A DNA stretch of 6,171 bases from Nitrospirota bacterium (GCA_003235465.1 QJWD01000346.1:1-6171), one strand, 5' to 3'. Shown: positions 1-5,586, counted from the stretch's first letter. Notes: generated by a model not told the origin, from the sequence alone. Translations and numbers: made by a program.

Positions 1-1049
1 CTCTCCAAAAAGTTTCTTCGCGGGATCACGCGGGAAAAGGCGCCGGCGAGGTACGGCCGGTGCTCGCCGGTCAGGAACCACCCGGCTTGAATGTAATAGC
101 CGTCAAACCGGGCCTGGCCCCCGGGCCCGCCATCCATCCAGGCGGTCATCTGCTCCGCCTGCAGCGAAAGCGGCCCCAGCACCGACGCCGCTTCCAGGCC
201 AAGGAGCTGAACGCTTTCGGCGGCAAGCGGCCCGGTGTCGACGAAGCGGGCGTCCACCAGGTGCGCCTCGGGGCGCGTCCTGAAGCGGGCGGTGTCCTCG
301 GGCGGGTCGCGATAACTGTAACTTGCGCCCAGATGCAGGAGCCGCCGCCCGCCCCGTTCATACCATGGCAGGCCGGCGAGCCTGAGGCTGACCGCGTTGT
401 TGCCCTCCGCCACTGCGACGGGAGGGTTGGCGGAGGTCTCCTTGAACCAGCCGAGCGACCAGAACAGGCGGTCGCCCAGCGCCTGGTCGTAAATCGCGAC
501 GCCCATGTTTCTGTCCGGCGCGAAGGTTTCATAAAGCAGCGAGCGCTCGAGAAAGGTCAGGAACTTGTTGCTGGTGTGCGTCTCGAGCAGGATGGGTTCG
601 ATGAAATGGCCGATGAGGACATTGCCGACCACGGGCAGGCCGAGGATGCCGATGAACACGTCCTTCATGCGGGTTTCGCCGCCGGCGAAATCGTACTGCG
701 CCTTGAACTGCACCCGGTTGTAAAGCAGGCCGGAAATGAACAACTCGGCGCGGCGGAATTCGCCCCCGCCCGGCTGGTCGCCGAATTTGCTTTTAAGATC
801 TTCTCCGGCATCGAACCGGGCCCAGTCGTTCTGCAGGCGGCCGCCCAGACGGTAGCGGAACAGACGATCGTTGGAATCGAAGCGCAGGCCGTTTTTCCAG
901 TAGACCCTGAAATCGTCCGGATTCTCCGCAAGGCTTTTCTCAAGCCGGTCGAGGCGCGCCTCGACATCGCCCGCCCAGGCCGGGGCGGAGCCAAGGAGCG
1001 TGGCGGCCAGCAGCAATAGAAAAATTCGCGTTTGGAAAAGCCTGGTCAT
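1..1049 (-). CDS. Phosphate-selective porin O/P family protein (OprP/OprO-like), 3' end beyond window
   Basis: This is an outer-membrane beta-barrel porin of the Porin_O_P family, whose Pseudomonas members OprP and OprO pass phosphate and polyphosphate. The frame is open from the ATG at 1049 to the left edge (349 codons), so the last beta-strands, roughly 100 residues by family length, are missing. Residues 1-26 form a Sec signal peptide (hydrophobic FLLLLAATLLG, cleavage likely after AWA). Residues 28-42 form a short acidic/leucine heptad segment, common at the N-terminus of this family. Family-typical stretches follow: WKNGLRF (51-57), LGGRLQNDW (68-76), FRRAELFISG (98-107), KAQYDFAGG (116-124), GLPVVGNV (137-144), GHF.EP (147-152), TFLERSL (165-171), FAPDRNMG (176-183) and GWFLTGEHRPY (323-333). 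The Shine-Dalgarno is weak (ACAGG, about 5 nt before ATG). The start lies 101 bp after phoR, with no U-tract terminator between, so co-transcription is likely. Anion specificity is inferred from family and context; the phosphate-binding residues were not mapped. Confidence 0.94.
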   Translation of the reverse strand, partial: MTRLFQTRIFLLLLAATLLGSAPAWAGDVEARLDRLEKSLAENPDDFRVYWKNGLRFDSNDRLFRYRLGGRLQNDWARFDAGEDLKSKFGDQPGGGEFRRAELFISGLLYNRVQFKAQYDFAGGETRMKDVFIGILGLPVVGNVLIGHFIEPILLETHTSNKFLTFLERSLLYETFAPDRNMGVAIYDQALGDRLFWSLGWFKETSANPPVAVAEGNNAVSLRLAGLPWYERGGRRLLHLGASYSYRDPPEDTARFRTRPEAHLVDARFVDTGPLAAESVQLLGLEAASVLGPLSLQAEQMTAWMDGGPGGQARFDGYYIQAGWFLTGEHRPYLAGAFSRVIPRRNFLE

Positions 1050-1086
1050 GGGGCCTGTTCGGTGGCGCGCAAGCGAGTGCCTTAAG

Positions 1087-1111
1087 GGATGATCCTAAAA
1101 CCGCATCATCC
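1087..1111. repeat. Inverted repeat between phoR and the porin gene
   Basis: GGATGAT (1087-1093) and ATCATCC (1105-1111) are perfect complements separated by 11 nt. They lie in the 101-bp gap between the phoR stop and the porin start, about 40-60 nt upstream of the porin ATG. There is no T-run after the stem on the minus strand, so it is not a standard intrinsic terminator. It could be an operator half-site pair, an mRNA processing hairpin or chance. No Pho-box-like 11-bp direct repeat was seen in this gap. The gap also holds a run of minus-strand Ts just after the phoR stop, without a preceding hairpin. Confidence 0.4.
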
Positions 1112-1150
1112 ACGGGCGGGCGGCGCGGATCAAGGAAAAAAAAGGGGCGT

Positions 1151-2923
1151 TCAGGCAGCGGGCAGGCGAAGGGTGAACAGGCTGCCTTTGTCGATCTCGC
1201 TTTCCACCTCCACCGAACCGCCGTGCGCCTGGGCGATGTGTTTGACGATTGCGAGACCCAGGCCGGTGCCGCCGAGGTCGCGGCTGCGCGCGGCATCCAC
1301 GCGGTAGAAGCGCTCGAACAGGCGCGGCAAGTGGGTGGATTCGATGCCGCGCCCGCGGTCCCTGACGCGGATCTTGATTTCGAACAGGTCGGCGGTGGCT
1401 TCCACGTCGACGCGGCTGTCCGCTCCGCCATATTTGATGGCATTATCGACCAGGTTCACCACCGCCTGCTCGAGCAGCGGCGGGTTGACGCGGACGATCA
1501 GGCCTTCGTCGCAGTTCAATGCCACCTGAATGTTTTTTTGCCCGGCCTTGATGGAACAAACCTGGACCGCGGCCTTGAGCACGCCGGATAGCGCCACCGT
1601 CTCACGCGGCATCTTATCGCCACCGGCGTCCTGTTCAATTTTCGCCAGGCTGAGAAGGTCGTCGATGATGGCGCCCAGCCGGTTGGCCTGCTTGGAGATG
1701 ATGGCGATAAACCGCCGCGCATCCTCGGGCCGGTCGATGGCTCCCGCCTCGAGGGTTTCCAGGAACCCCGTGATGGAGGTGATGGGGGTCTTCAGCTCGT
1801 GCGACACGTTGGCGACAAAATCGCGACGGATGTTCTCCAGCCGCCTGATTCTCGTGACGTCGCTCATCACCAGGACGGCGCCCACCACCTCGCCGCCCGC
1901 GCCTCTCAACTGAGTGCCGCGGGTTTTAAGAAAGCGCTCCTCATCGCCCTTCATCAGGATGTCGGCCTCCAGCACCTCCTGGCTGTCGAGGGTCTTGTGG
2001 ACGAAGGCGGCCAAATCGGGGCTTCTAACCACTTCGAGGATGCTCCTGCCCGCCGACACCCTGGCGTCCATGCCGATGAGGCGGGCGGCGGCGTCGTTCA
2101 TGCTGAGGACCCGCTCACCGGCGTCCACCGCCAGCACGCCTTCCACCATGCTGGCGAGCACGGCTTCCTGTTCGTTGCGCTGGGCGGTGATGGTGCCGAT
2201 GCGTTCATCGAGCTGGCGCGCCATCTGGTTCAGCGATTCGCCCAGCGCGCTCACCTCCAGCGCGCCCGTCACCGCGATCGGTTGGTTGAGATCGCCCTGG
2301 GCGAAACGCGCGGCCCCCAGCCGCATGGCCTCGAGCGGCCGGCTGATGCGGCGGGACAGCCACCAGCTGACGATAGCCACCAGGAGCGCGAGCACGGCGG
2401 CGCCGACGCCAAGCCGCCATTGGATGGCGTGGAGGTTCCGGTCTATGAAATCGACGGACAGGGACGTGCGAACGACACCCAGAATCGCGCCCTTGGCTTC
2501 CACGGGAATCGCAAGGTACATCCTGCTTTCGCCGAGGGTCTGGCTGAAGCGGACGGCCTTGCCGGTATTTCCCATGAGGGCCTCCCGCACCTCGGGGCGC
2601 TCGGCGTGGTTGTCCATGCGGGCGGGGTCCTCATGCGAATCGCCGAGAACCCTGCCGGACGGGTCGATGAGGGTGATACGGCTTGCGGAAATTTCGGCCA
2701 GGCGTCCCGCCAGGCCCGCGAGCGCCGCCGGCTCGCCGCCGAGCAGCGGCTCCTCGACGAGAGATTCGACGAGGCGGGCTCGCACCTCGAGGTCCGCCGC
2801 CATCTGGCGGTAGTAGAAATCATCCAGCGCGGCAACGCCGTACGCGCCAACGGCAAGCAGTGTGGCGAGGGCGATGAGCAGGTAGGTGGGGAAGAGCTGC
2901 CACAGAATCCGCCGGTCGCTCAT
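1151..2923 (-). CDS. phoR: PhoR-type sensor histidine kinase (TM-periplasmic-TM-HAMP-PAS-HisKA-HATPase)
   Basis: This 590-residue inner-membrane histidine kinase is the predicted partner of the PhoB-like regulator encoded just before it. TM1 lies at about residues 8-32, a periplasmic region at about 33-168, TM2 at about 171-190 and HAMP at about 190-243. A PAS domain spans about 250-358 and ends in VLVMSDVTR. The HisKA box is FVANVSHELKTPIT with phospho-accepting His375 followed by E-L-K-T-P. The ATPase domain shows an N box (EQAVVNLVDNAIKYG, 485-499), G1 (DRGRGIE, 522-528), F box (LFERFYRVD, 535-543) and G2 (GGTGLGLAIVKH, 551-562). All key residues are present, so it should be active as kinase and phosphatase. 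The start ATG overlaps the phoB stop as ATGA, which implies translational coupling. The 135-residue periplasmic region and the HAMP domain make it resemble Bacillus/deltaproteobacterial PhoR or PnpS rather than the short E. coli PhoR. Assignment to phosphate rests on the PhoB-like partner and the porin; the kinase domains alone are generic. Confidence 0.92.
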   Translation of the reverse strand: MSDRRILWQLFPTYLLIALATLLAVGAYGVAALDDFYYRQMAADLEVRARLVESLVEEPLLGGEPAALAGLAGRLAEISASRITLIDPSGRVLGDSHEDPARMDNHAERPEVREALMGNTGKAVRFSQTLGESRMYLAIPVEAKGAILGVVRTSLSVDFIDRNLHAIQWRLGVGAAVLALLVAIVSWWLSRRISRPLEAMRLGAARFAQGDLNQPIAVTGALEVSALGESLNQMARQLDERIGTITAQRNEQEAVLASMVEGVLAVDAGERVLSMNDAAARLIGMDARVSAGRSILEVVRSPDLAAFVHKTLDSQEVLEADILMKGDEERFLKTRGTQLRGAGGEVVGAVLVMSDVTRIRRLENIRRDFVANVSHELKTPITSITGFLETLEAGAIDRPEDARRFIAIISKQANRLGAIIDDLLSLAKIEQDAGGDKMPRETVALSGVLKAAVQVCSIKAGQKNIQVALNCDEGLIVRVNPPLLEQAVVNLVDNAIKYGGADSRVDVEATADLFEIKIRVRDRGRGIESTHLPRLFERFYRVDAARSRDLGGTGLGLAIVKHIAQAHGGSVEVESEIDKGSLFTLRLPAA

Positions 2924-3612
2924 GCGCCATCCCGAAAGCGATAGCCCACGCCCCGCACCGTCTCGATGCGCCGCGCGGCAGCTCCGAGCTTTTTCCTGAG
3001 GCCCACGATCTGAAAATCCACCGCACGGTCGGTCACCGCGTAATCCTCGCCGCGCACCGCATCGACGATCTGGCCGCGAGTGAACACCCAGCCGGGGCGG
3101 CGCGCGAGGTATTTCAGGATGTTGAACTCGGTGACGGTGAGCGGCACAACCTTGTTCAGGACCCTGACTTCGTGCCGGCCGGGGTGGATTTCCAGGTCGC
3201 CCAGGACGAGCGGCTTATCCTCGCTGGCGGGAGCCTGCCGGCTGCGCCGGAGCACGGCTTTCACCCGCGTCAGGAACACCTTCACGCTGAAGGGCTTGGT
3301 GATGTAATCGTCGGCGCCCAGTTCGAGGCCGGTGACGATGTCGGCCTCGTCGCCGCGCGCCGTCACCATGATGATGGGAATGTGCTCGGTCTCGGGGTTC
3401 AGCTTGAGCCGCCGGCACACCTCGAGGCCGCCAAGGCCCGGCAGCATGAGATCGAGCACCAAGAGGTCGGGCTTGGTCGCCTCTGCCTGTTTCAGGCCTT
3501 TTTTCCCGTCGCCCACAGTGCTCACCCGGAAAAATTCTTTTTTCAGGTTGTAGGCGATGAGTTCCTGGATGTCCTCCTCGTCTTCGATGACGAGGATGCT
3601 TTCTTCCGCCAT
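2920..3612 (-). CDS. phoB: PhoB-type OmpR-family response regulator
   Basis: This 230-residue protein, almost the length of E. coli PhoB (229), is a receiver plus winged-helix DNA-binding regulator. The receiver (about 1-120) has the acidic pair Glu10-Asp11, phospho-acceptor Asp54 in LLVLDLMLPG, the switch Thr84 in MVTAR and Lys106 in TKPF. These match the PhoB residues almost position for position. The C-terminal OmpR/PhoB-type domain (about 130-230) includes LTVTEFNILKYLARRPGWVF, a recognition-helix region DRAVDFQIVGLRKKLG and the wing RGVGYRF. I place the start at ATG 3612 because GGGAGGA lies 4 nt before it. The in-frame GTG at 3630 and ATG at 3627 would bury that site inside the gene. 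The stop overlaps the phoR start by ATGA. When phosphorylated it should bind Pho boxes and recruit sigma70 RNA polymerase. A repeat with PhoB-site pitch and a TATAAT lie upstream, which suggests autoregulation. A paralogue such as PnpR is possible. Confidence 0.94.
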   Translation of the reverse strand: MAEESILVIEDEEDIQELIAYNLKKEFFRVSTVGDGKKGLKQAEATKPDLLVLDLMLPGLGGLEVCRRLKLNPETEHIPIIMVTARGDEADIVTGLELGADDYITKPFSVKVFLTRVKAVLRRSRQAPASEDKPLVLGDLEIHPGRHEVRVLNKVVPLTVTEFNILKYLARRPGWVFTRGQIVDAVRGEDYAVTDRAVDFQIVGLRKKLGAAARRIETVRGVGYRFRDGA

Positions 3613-3616
3613 GGCG

Positions 3617-3623
3617 TCCTCCC
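3617..3623 (-). promoter_or_regulatory. Ribosome binding site that fixes the phoB start
   Basis: The minus strand reads GGGAGGA four nucleotides before ATG 3612, a near-perfect Shine-Dalgarno with ordinary spacing. It decides between ATG 3612 and the upstream in-frame GTG 3630 and ATG 3627. The protein from 3612 begins MAEESILVIEDEED, with the receiver's first strand and acidic pair at normal distances from the N-terminus. Confidence 0.8.
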
Positions 3624-3634
3624 GCATCACGCCA

Positions 3635-3678
3635 ATTATAAGGTGTTTTTACGGCGGTGGGGGTTAGAATTCTGTTAG
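3635..3678 (-). promoter_or_regulatory. Candidate phoB promoter with Pho-box-like direct repeat
   Basis: On the minus strand CTAACAG (3678-3672), AATT (3671-3668) and CTAACCC (3667-3661) form two 7-mers joined by a 4-bp AT spacer. This is the 11-bp pitch of PhoB half-sites. The half-site sequence is closer to the TTAACA/CTTAACCT-type Pho boxes of Bacillus and cyanobacteria than to E. coli CTGTCAT. Twenty bp further on is a perfect -10 hexamer, TATAAT (3640-3635), 22 nt before the phoB ATG. The -35 position is poor (C-rich), as expected of an activator-dependent promoter. The gap between repeat and -10 is longer than the roughly 10 bp usual in E. coli, so PhoB control is a hypothesis; the -10 itself is well supported. 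Confidence 0.5.
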
Positions 3679-3805
3679 CGGAAACCAGCGGGGGCAAGCG
3701 GCCTTTTATGCCCAGGGACGGAGGCCTGGCGGCTTTTTAACTTTGTTTATCCGGATTTGACCTGACGAGAAGCGCGGCGGGGCCGCTCAAGCCCGCCTGC
3801 TGTGC
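3679..3805. other. Intergenic gap upstream of the phoB promoter: weak hairpins only
   Basis: This gap follows the GYF_2-like gene. It holds CCAGG/CCTGG (3712-3716 with 3725-3729, 8-nt loop) and GCGGC/GCCGC (3774-3778 with 3782-3786, 3-nt loop). Neither is followed by a minus-strand U-tract, so I call no intrinsic terminator for the gene ending at 3806. Read-through into phoB therefore cannot be excluded. No small gene with a ribosome binding site was seen. Confidence 0.4.
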
Positions 3806-4804
3806 CTAGCGGCTTTTTTTATTCTTCGTTTTCGATTTGACGTAGTGGAGCGACAGGCTGAGGCGTAGGGCTTCCTGCATCGTTTTGTTGGAAACGCTTT
3901 CGCAGAAGGCACCGCCGGCCAGATGCGGGAATTCACCGTCCAGCCTGCTTAGGGCAAGGAGCATGGATTGCTGGCGTTTTTCCCACCGGTACAGCCACCC
4001 AAGCGCCAGCGCGGCGAGGACGGCAGCGGCGAAGGGCTCAACCCACACGCCAGCGGCTGGAAAGAACCATTTCACCAGGCCCGCCAGCACGAGGAAAAGC
4101 GCGGCAAAGGCAACCCACCCGGAACCCCCGGGGCCGTGTTCGGGCTCGCCGGCTTTTGCCGGGCCGGGGCCGGGCTCCGCTGCCTGCCGAGGCGGCGGGG
4201 TCGGCTGGCGGTCTGCATTCGATACGACGGGGGCTTCCTCTTTGGCGCTTTCTGATGCGATTTTCTCCTTGCCCGTCTGCCTGCCCGCCGAAAAGGCCCT
4301 GGCGATGGGGTTTTCCGCCGGTGCGGTGTTGGCTTCGGCCTTCGAAGCGGGCTCGCTTAAGCCATTCGCTTCGGTTCTGTCGCTTTCGGGATAACCGCTC
4401 CCGGCGAAGCGGTCCTCGGTGTAAAAACCGAAAAGATTGAGGTTGCTTTCACCTTCATCCAATCGGAAGTCCGAATCAGGCTGCGGGTCCAAATCGTGCT
4501 GCGGGCTCGAGAACACACGCTGAAACCAGTCCTCATCCTCTGAAAGAATTTCCTCGGGTTCGGCGCGGAGCGGCTCGGGATAATCGGACTCCCAGCGCGA
4601 CATCTGGAGATAGGGGATGAGTTGGGAGTGCTCGTCGAGCCTGGCCCAATGGATGCCGTCGCCGGAGATCTCATCGCCGCCGCAAAGCTCGCCGCTTTCG
4701 ATGCGGTGGATCAGCGATTTGGCGAGCACGCCCTCTTCGATTTTCCCGCCCTGCCTGAGATAAACATAGCGCAGGCGTCTTGATGGATTCAACGATTCGC
4801 TCAT
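3806..4804 (-). CDS. Unrecognised membrane protein with GYF_2-like N-terminal region and two TM helices
   Basis: I do not recognise this 332-residue protein as a named family. Residues 11-66 (from RYVYLRQGGKIEEGVL through GELCGGDEIS and IHWARLDEH to IPYL) have the pattern of a GYF_2-like (DUF4339-type) fold. That pattern is an aromatic first strand, a helix ending at a GEL turn, then D-x-x-S, G and W-x-x-L. Residues 70-225 look disordered: first acidic and Asp/Glu/Ser-rich, then Pro/Ala/Gly-rich. Two hydrophobic helices follow at about 229-249 and 253-273, then a C-terminal region ending in a strongly basic tail (KSKTKNKKSR). There is no signal peptide, so the N-terminal domain is probably cytoplasmic with a TM hairpin anchor. 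The start is supported by AGGA (4814-4811) six nt before ATG 4804. It lies 122 bp after the TPR lipoprotein stop and 193 bp before phoB. GYF_2-like domains are thought to bind peptides or proteins, but no partner is evident here. Existence of the gene is well supported; function is unknown. Confidence 0.8.
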   Translation of the reverse strand: MSESLNPSRRLRYVYLRQGGKIEEGVLAKSLIHRIESGELCGGDEISGDGIHWARLDEHSQLIPYLQMSRWESDYPEPLRAEPEEILSEDEDWFQRVFSSPQHDLDPQPDSDFRLDEGESNLNLFGFYTEDRFAGSGYPESDRTEANGLSEPASKAEANTAPAENPIARAFSAGRQTGKEKIASESAKEEAPVVSNADRQPTPPPRQAAEPGPGPAKAGEPEHGPGGSGWVAFAALFLVLAGLVKWFFPAAGVWVEPFAAAVLAALALGWLYRWEKRQQSMLLALSRLDGEFPHLAGGAFCESVSNKTMQEALRLSLSLHYVKSKTKNKKSR

Positions 4805-4870
4805 GAAGTTTCCTGATGGCCGGATTTTTTATGCAACGTACCGGACGCGCATCACGGTCCCATGGCGGTT

Positions 4871-4888
4871 CTGTCACAACTGTGTCAA
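4871..4888 (+). promoter_or_regulatory. Pho-box-like direct repeat upstream of the GYF_2-like gene
   Basis: The plus strand reads CTGTCAC (4871-4877), AACT (4878-4881), GTGTCAA (4882-4888), so TGTCA recurs at exactly 11 bp. The first 7-mer matches the E. coli half-site CTGTCA(T/C) fully and the second matches it at five of seven positions. The orientation is opposite to the flanking minus-strand genes; the site sits about 67-84 bp upstream of the ATG at 4804. On the minus strand the same bases contain an exact TTGACA (4888-4883), but no acceptable -10 lies 16-18 bp downstream. The core CACAACTGTG is also a short palindrome, so another regulator is possible. Confidence 0.4.
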
Positions 4889-4906
4889 TTCGGAAGGGGT
4901 GGGGTC

Positions 4907-4935
4907 AAAAGCATGAAACCCGCCGTCAAGGCGGG
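4907..4935 (-). terminator. Terminator-like hairpin overlapping the stop of the TPR lipoprotein gene
   Basis: On the minus strand CCCGCC (4935-4930) and GGCGGG (4924-4919) form a perfect 6-bp GC stem with a 5-nt loop. It is followed by TTTCATGCTTTT, an interrupted U-tract. The TGA stop (4928-4926) lies in the loop, so termination would be tight against the coding end. The opposite strand has no T-run after the stem. The interrupted tract makes this moderate evidence. If it works, the GYF_2-like gene needs its own promoter in the next 110 bp. Confidence 0.55.
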
Positions 4936-5288
4936 CCGGCGCCGAGCAATTGATTGAGAAGCGGCGACTGGGTGATGGCGGTGTTGCCCTTGGCATGGGT
5001 TCTCGCCCGGAGAAAATGCTCGCGCGCCTTTTCGTCCTCGCCCCGCTCGTGGTAGGCGAGGCCGAGGTTGAACTGGATCTCGCCGGAGGTGCTGTCGGCC
5101 ACCGCGGCCTGGGTGAATTTGATCAGGGCTTCCTTGTATCGACCCGCCTCGAATTGCCGAATGCCCTGGTCGTTGTGCATCTTGGCCGAGGGCTCCGCCA
5201 CCGCAGGCAAAACCAGCGGGGATTCCGCCGGCCGGGAACAGGCCAGCATGAGGGCAGCCATGATCCACGGCATCCAGTTCTTTTTCAT
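4926..5288 (-). CDS. TPR-repeat lipoprotein, small
   Basis: This 120-residue protein has a basic MKKNW start and a short hydrophobic stretch ending LMLAC, with lipidation predicted at Cys17. The -3 residue is Met rather than the preferred Leu, so the lipobox is slightly atypical. Ser18 at +2 favours outer-membrane sorting by the E. coli rule. After a Pro/Ala linker (19-34), two tetratricopeptide repeats span about 35-68 (AKMHNDQGIRQFEAGRYKEA) and 69-102 (IQFNLGLAYHERGEDEKARE), both with canonical small and aromatic positions. TPR pairs bind other proteins, so a periplasmic scaffold role is plausible, but no partner is identifiable. Two TPRs in such a short protein is near the minimum for a stable solenoid. 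AAAGGA (5298-5293) lies 4 nt before the ATG. The C-terminus ends at the hairpin at 4935-4919. No clear promoter was found in the preceding gap. Confidence 0.85.
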   Translation of the reverse strand: MKKNWMPWIMAALMLACSRPAESPLVLPAVAEPSAKMHNDQGIRQFEAGRYKEALIKFTQAAVADSTSGEIQFNLGLAYHERGEDEKAREHFLRARTHAKGNTAITQSPLLNQLLGAGPP

Positions 5289-5430
5289 GGGGTCCTTTCT
5301 TGCGTTCCGGGCTTGGCGAACGGCCTATCTTACAGATAATCAGCGCTTTTTAGAAGTCTTAGCGGGAAAAATTATCCTGACGGCGAACCGAAAGCGGGCT
5401 GCTGCAAAGGAGGGCTTGATCAAAAGGCGA

Positions 5431-5480
5431 AATTTCGGGTCATCAAACGGGGCCGGAGCCCCGTTTGACTAGCCGAAATT
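5431..5480 (-). repeat. Compound stem-loop with UNCG tetraloop in minus-strand RNA
   Basis: An 11-bp perfect inner stem pairs 5443-5453 (TCAAACGGGGC) with 5458-5468. An 8-bp perfect outer stem pairs 5431-5438 (AATTTCGG) with 5473-5480. The two are separated by a symmetric 4 x 4 internal loop (GTCA/CTAG). The 4-nt apical loop reads UCCG closed by C-G in minus-strand RNA, a member of the very stable UNCG class. In plus-strand RNA it would be CGGA, which is not a special tetraloop. This favours a structured RNA on the minus strand, the direction of all genes here. It lies 107 nt past the Gly-repeat lipoprotein stop and about 140 nt before the TPR gene start. No clean U-tract follows (only UCGCCUUUU), so it is not a textbook terminator. 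It may be an mRNA-stabilising 3' end, a small RNA or a REP-like element. Confidence 0.6.
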
Positions 5481-5536
5481 GAAAAGCGAGGATTTTCGGG
5501 ATGTAGTGAGAATCCACCGGCTTCTTCACCTGGTCT

Positions 5537-5567
5537 CCGGGAGGCGGCGGCTGACGCCGCCTTCCGG
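5537..5567. repeat. Long GC-rich hairpin just downstream of the Gly-repeat lipoprotein gene
   Basis: Positions 5537-5549 (CCGGGAGGCGGCG) pair with 5555-5567 (CGCCGCCTTCCGG) around a 5-nt loop. All 13 pairs form in plus-strand RNA (one G-U); one becomes an A-C mismatch in minus-strand RNA. It begins 20 nt after the lipoprotein stop. No T-run follows on either strand, so it would act as a U-less terminator, an RNA 3' end protector or a DNA-level element. An alternative small hairpin CCGG-TTGA-CCGG overlaps at 5564-5575. Confidence 0.5.
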
Positions 5568-5586
5568 TTGACCGGCTAAGGAAAGC

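Larger units (their letters stand above)
5289..5586. other. About 300-bp gene-free region rich in inverted repeats
   Basis: No coding frame with a ribosome binding site or plausible composition was seen on either strand. The region holds a perfect 10-bp palindrome CGAAATTTCG (5428-5437), the compound stem-loop at 5431-5480, an alternative partner for its right arm at 5494-5499, and a 13-bp hairpin at 5537-5567. Minus-strand -10-like hexamers such as TAAGAT (5333-5328) and GATAAT exist but lack convincing -35 boxes. The promoter of the TPR gene, if it has one, is therefore unresolved. Confidence 0.5.

Noticed and set aside
60..1019. Long plus-strand open frame opposite the porin gene
   Set aside because: The minus strand encodes a clear signal peptide and Porin_O_P motifs over the same bases; the plus frame is open only because of high GC and codon bias.
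1799..2944. Long plus-strand open frames opposite phoR
   Set aside because: The minus strand carries all HAMP, HisKA and HATPase motifs. The plus frames have no recognisable domain or ribosome binding site.
3613..3630. Longer phoB starting at GTG 3630 or ATG 3627
   Set aside because: It would place the strong GGGAGGA inside the gene and add residues not usual before the receiver domain.
3712..3738. Plus-strand terminator (CCAGG/CCTGG stem then TTTTT)
   Set aside because: The stem is only 5 bp with an 8-nt loop, the T-run starts 4 nt after it, and no plus-strand gene is present to terminate.
4860..4888. Sigma70 promoter with TTGACA at 4888-4883 for the GYF_2-like gene
   Set aside because: The -35 is exact but no hexamer 16-18 bp downstream resembles TATAAT; the bases are better explained by the 11-bp direct repeat.
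4871..4890. CRP/FNR-type operator in TGTCACAACTGTGTCA
   Set aside because: The outer halves are direct, not inverted, repeats; only the inner CACA/TGTG is palindromic and its spacing is wrong for CRP (TGTGA-N6-TCACA).
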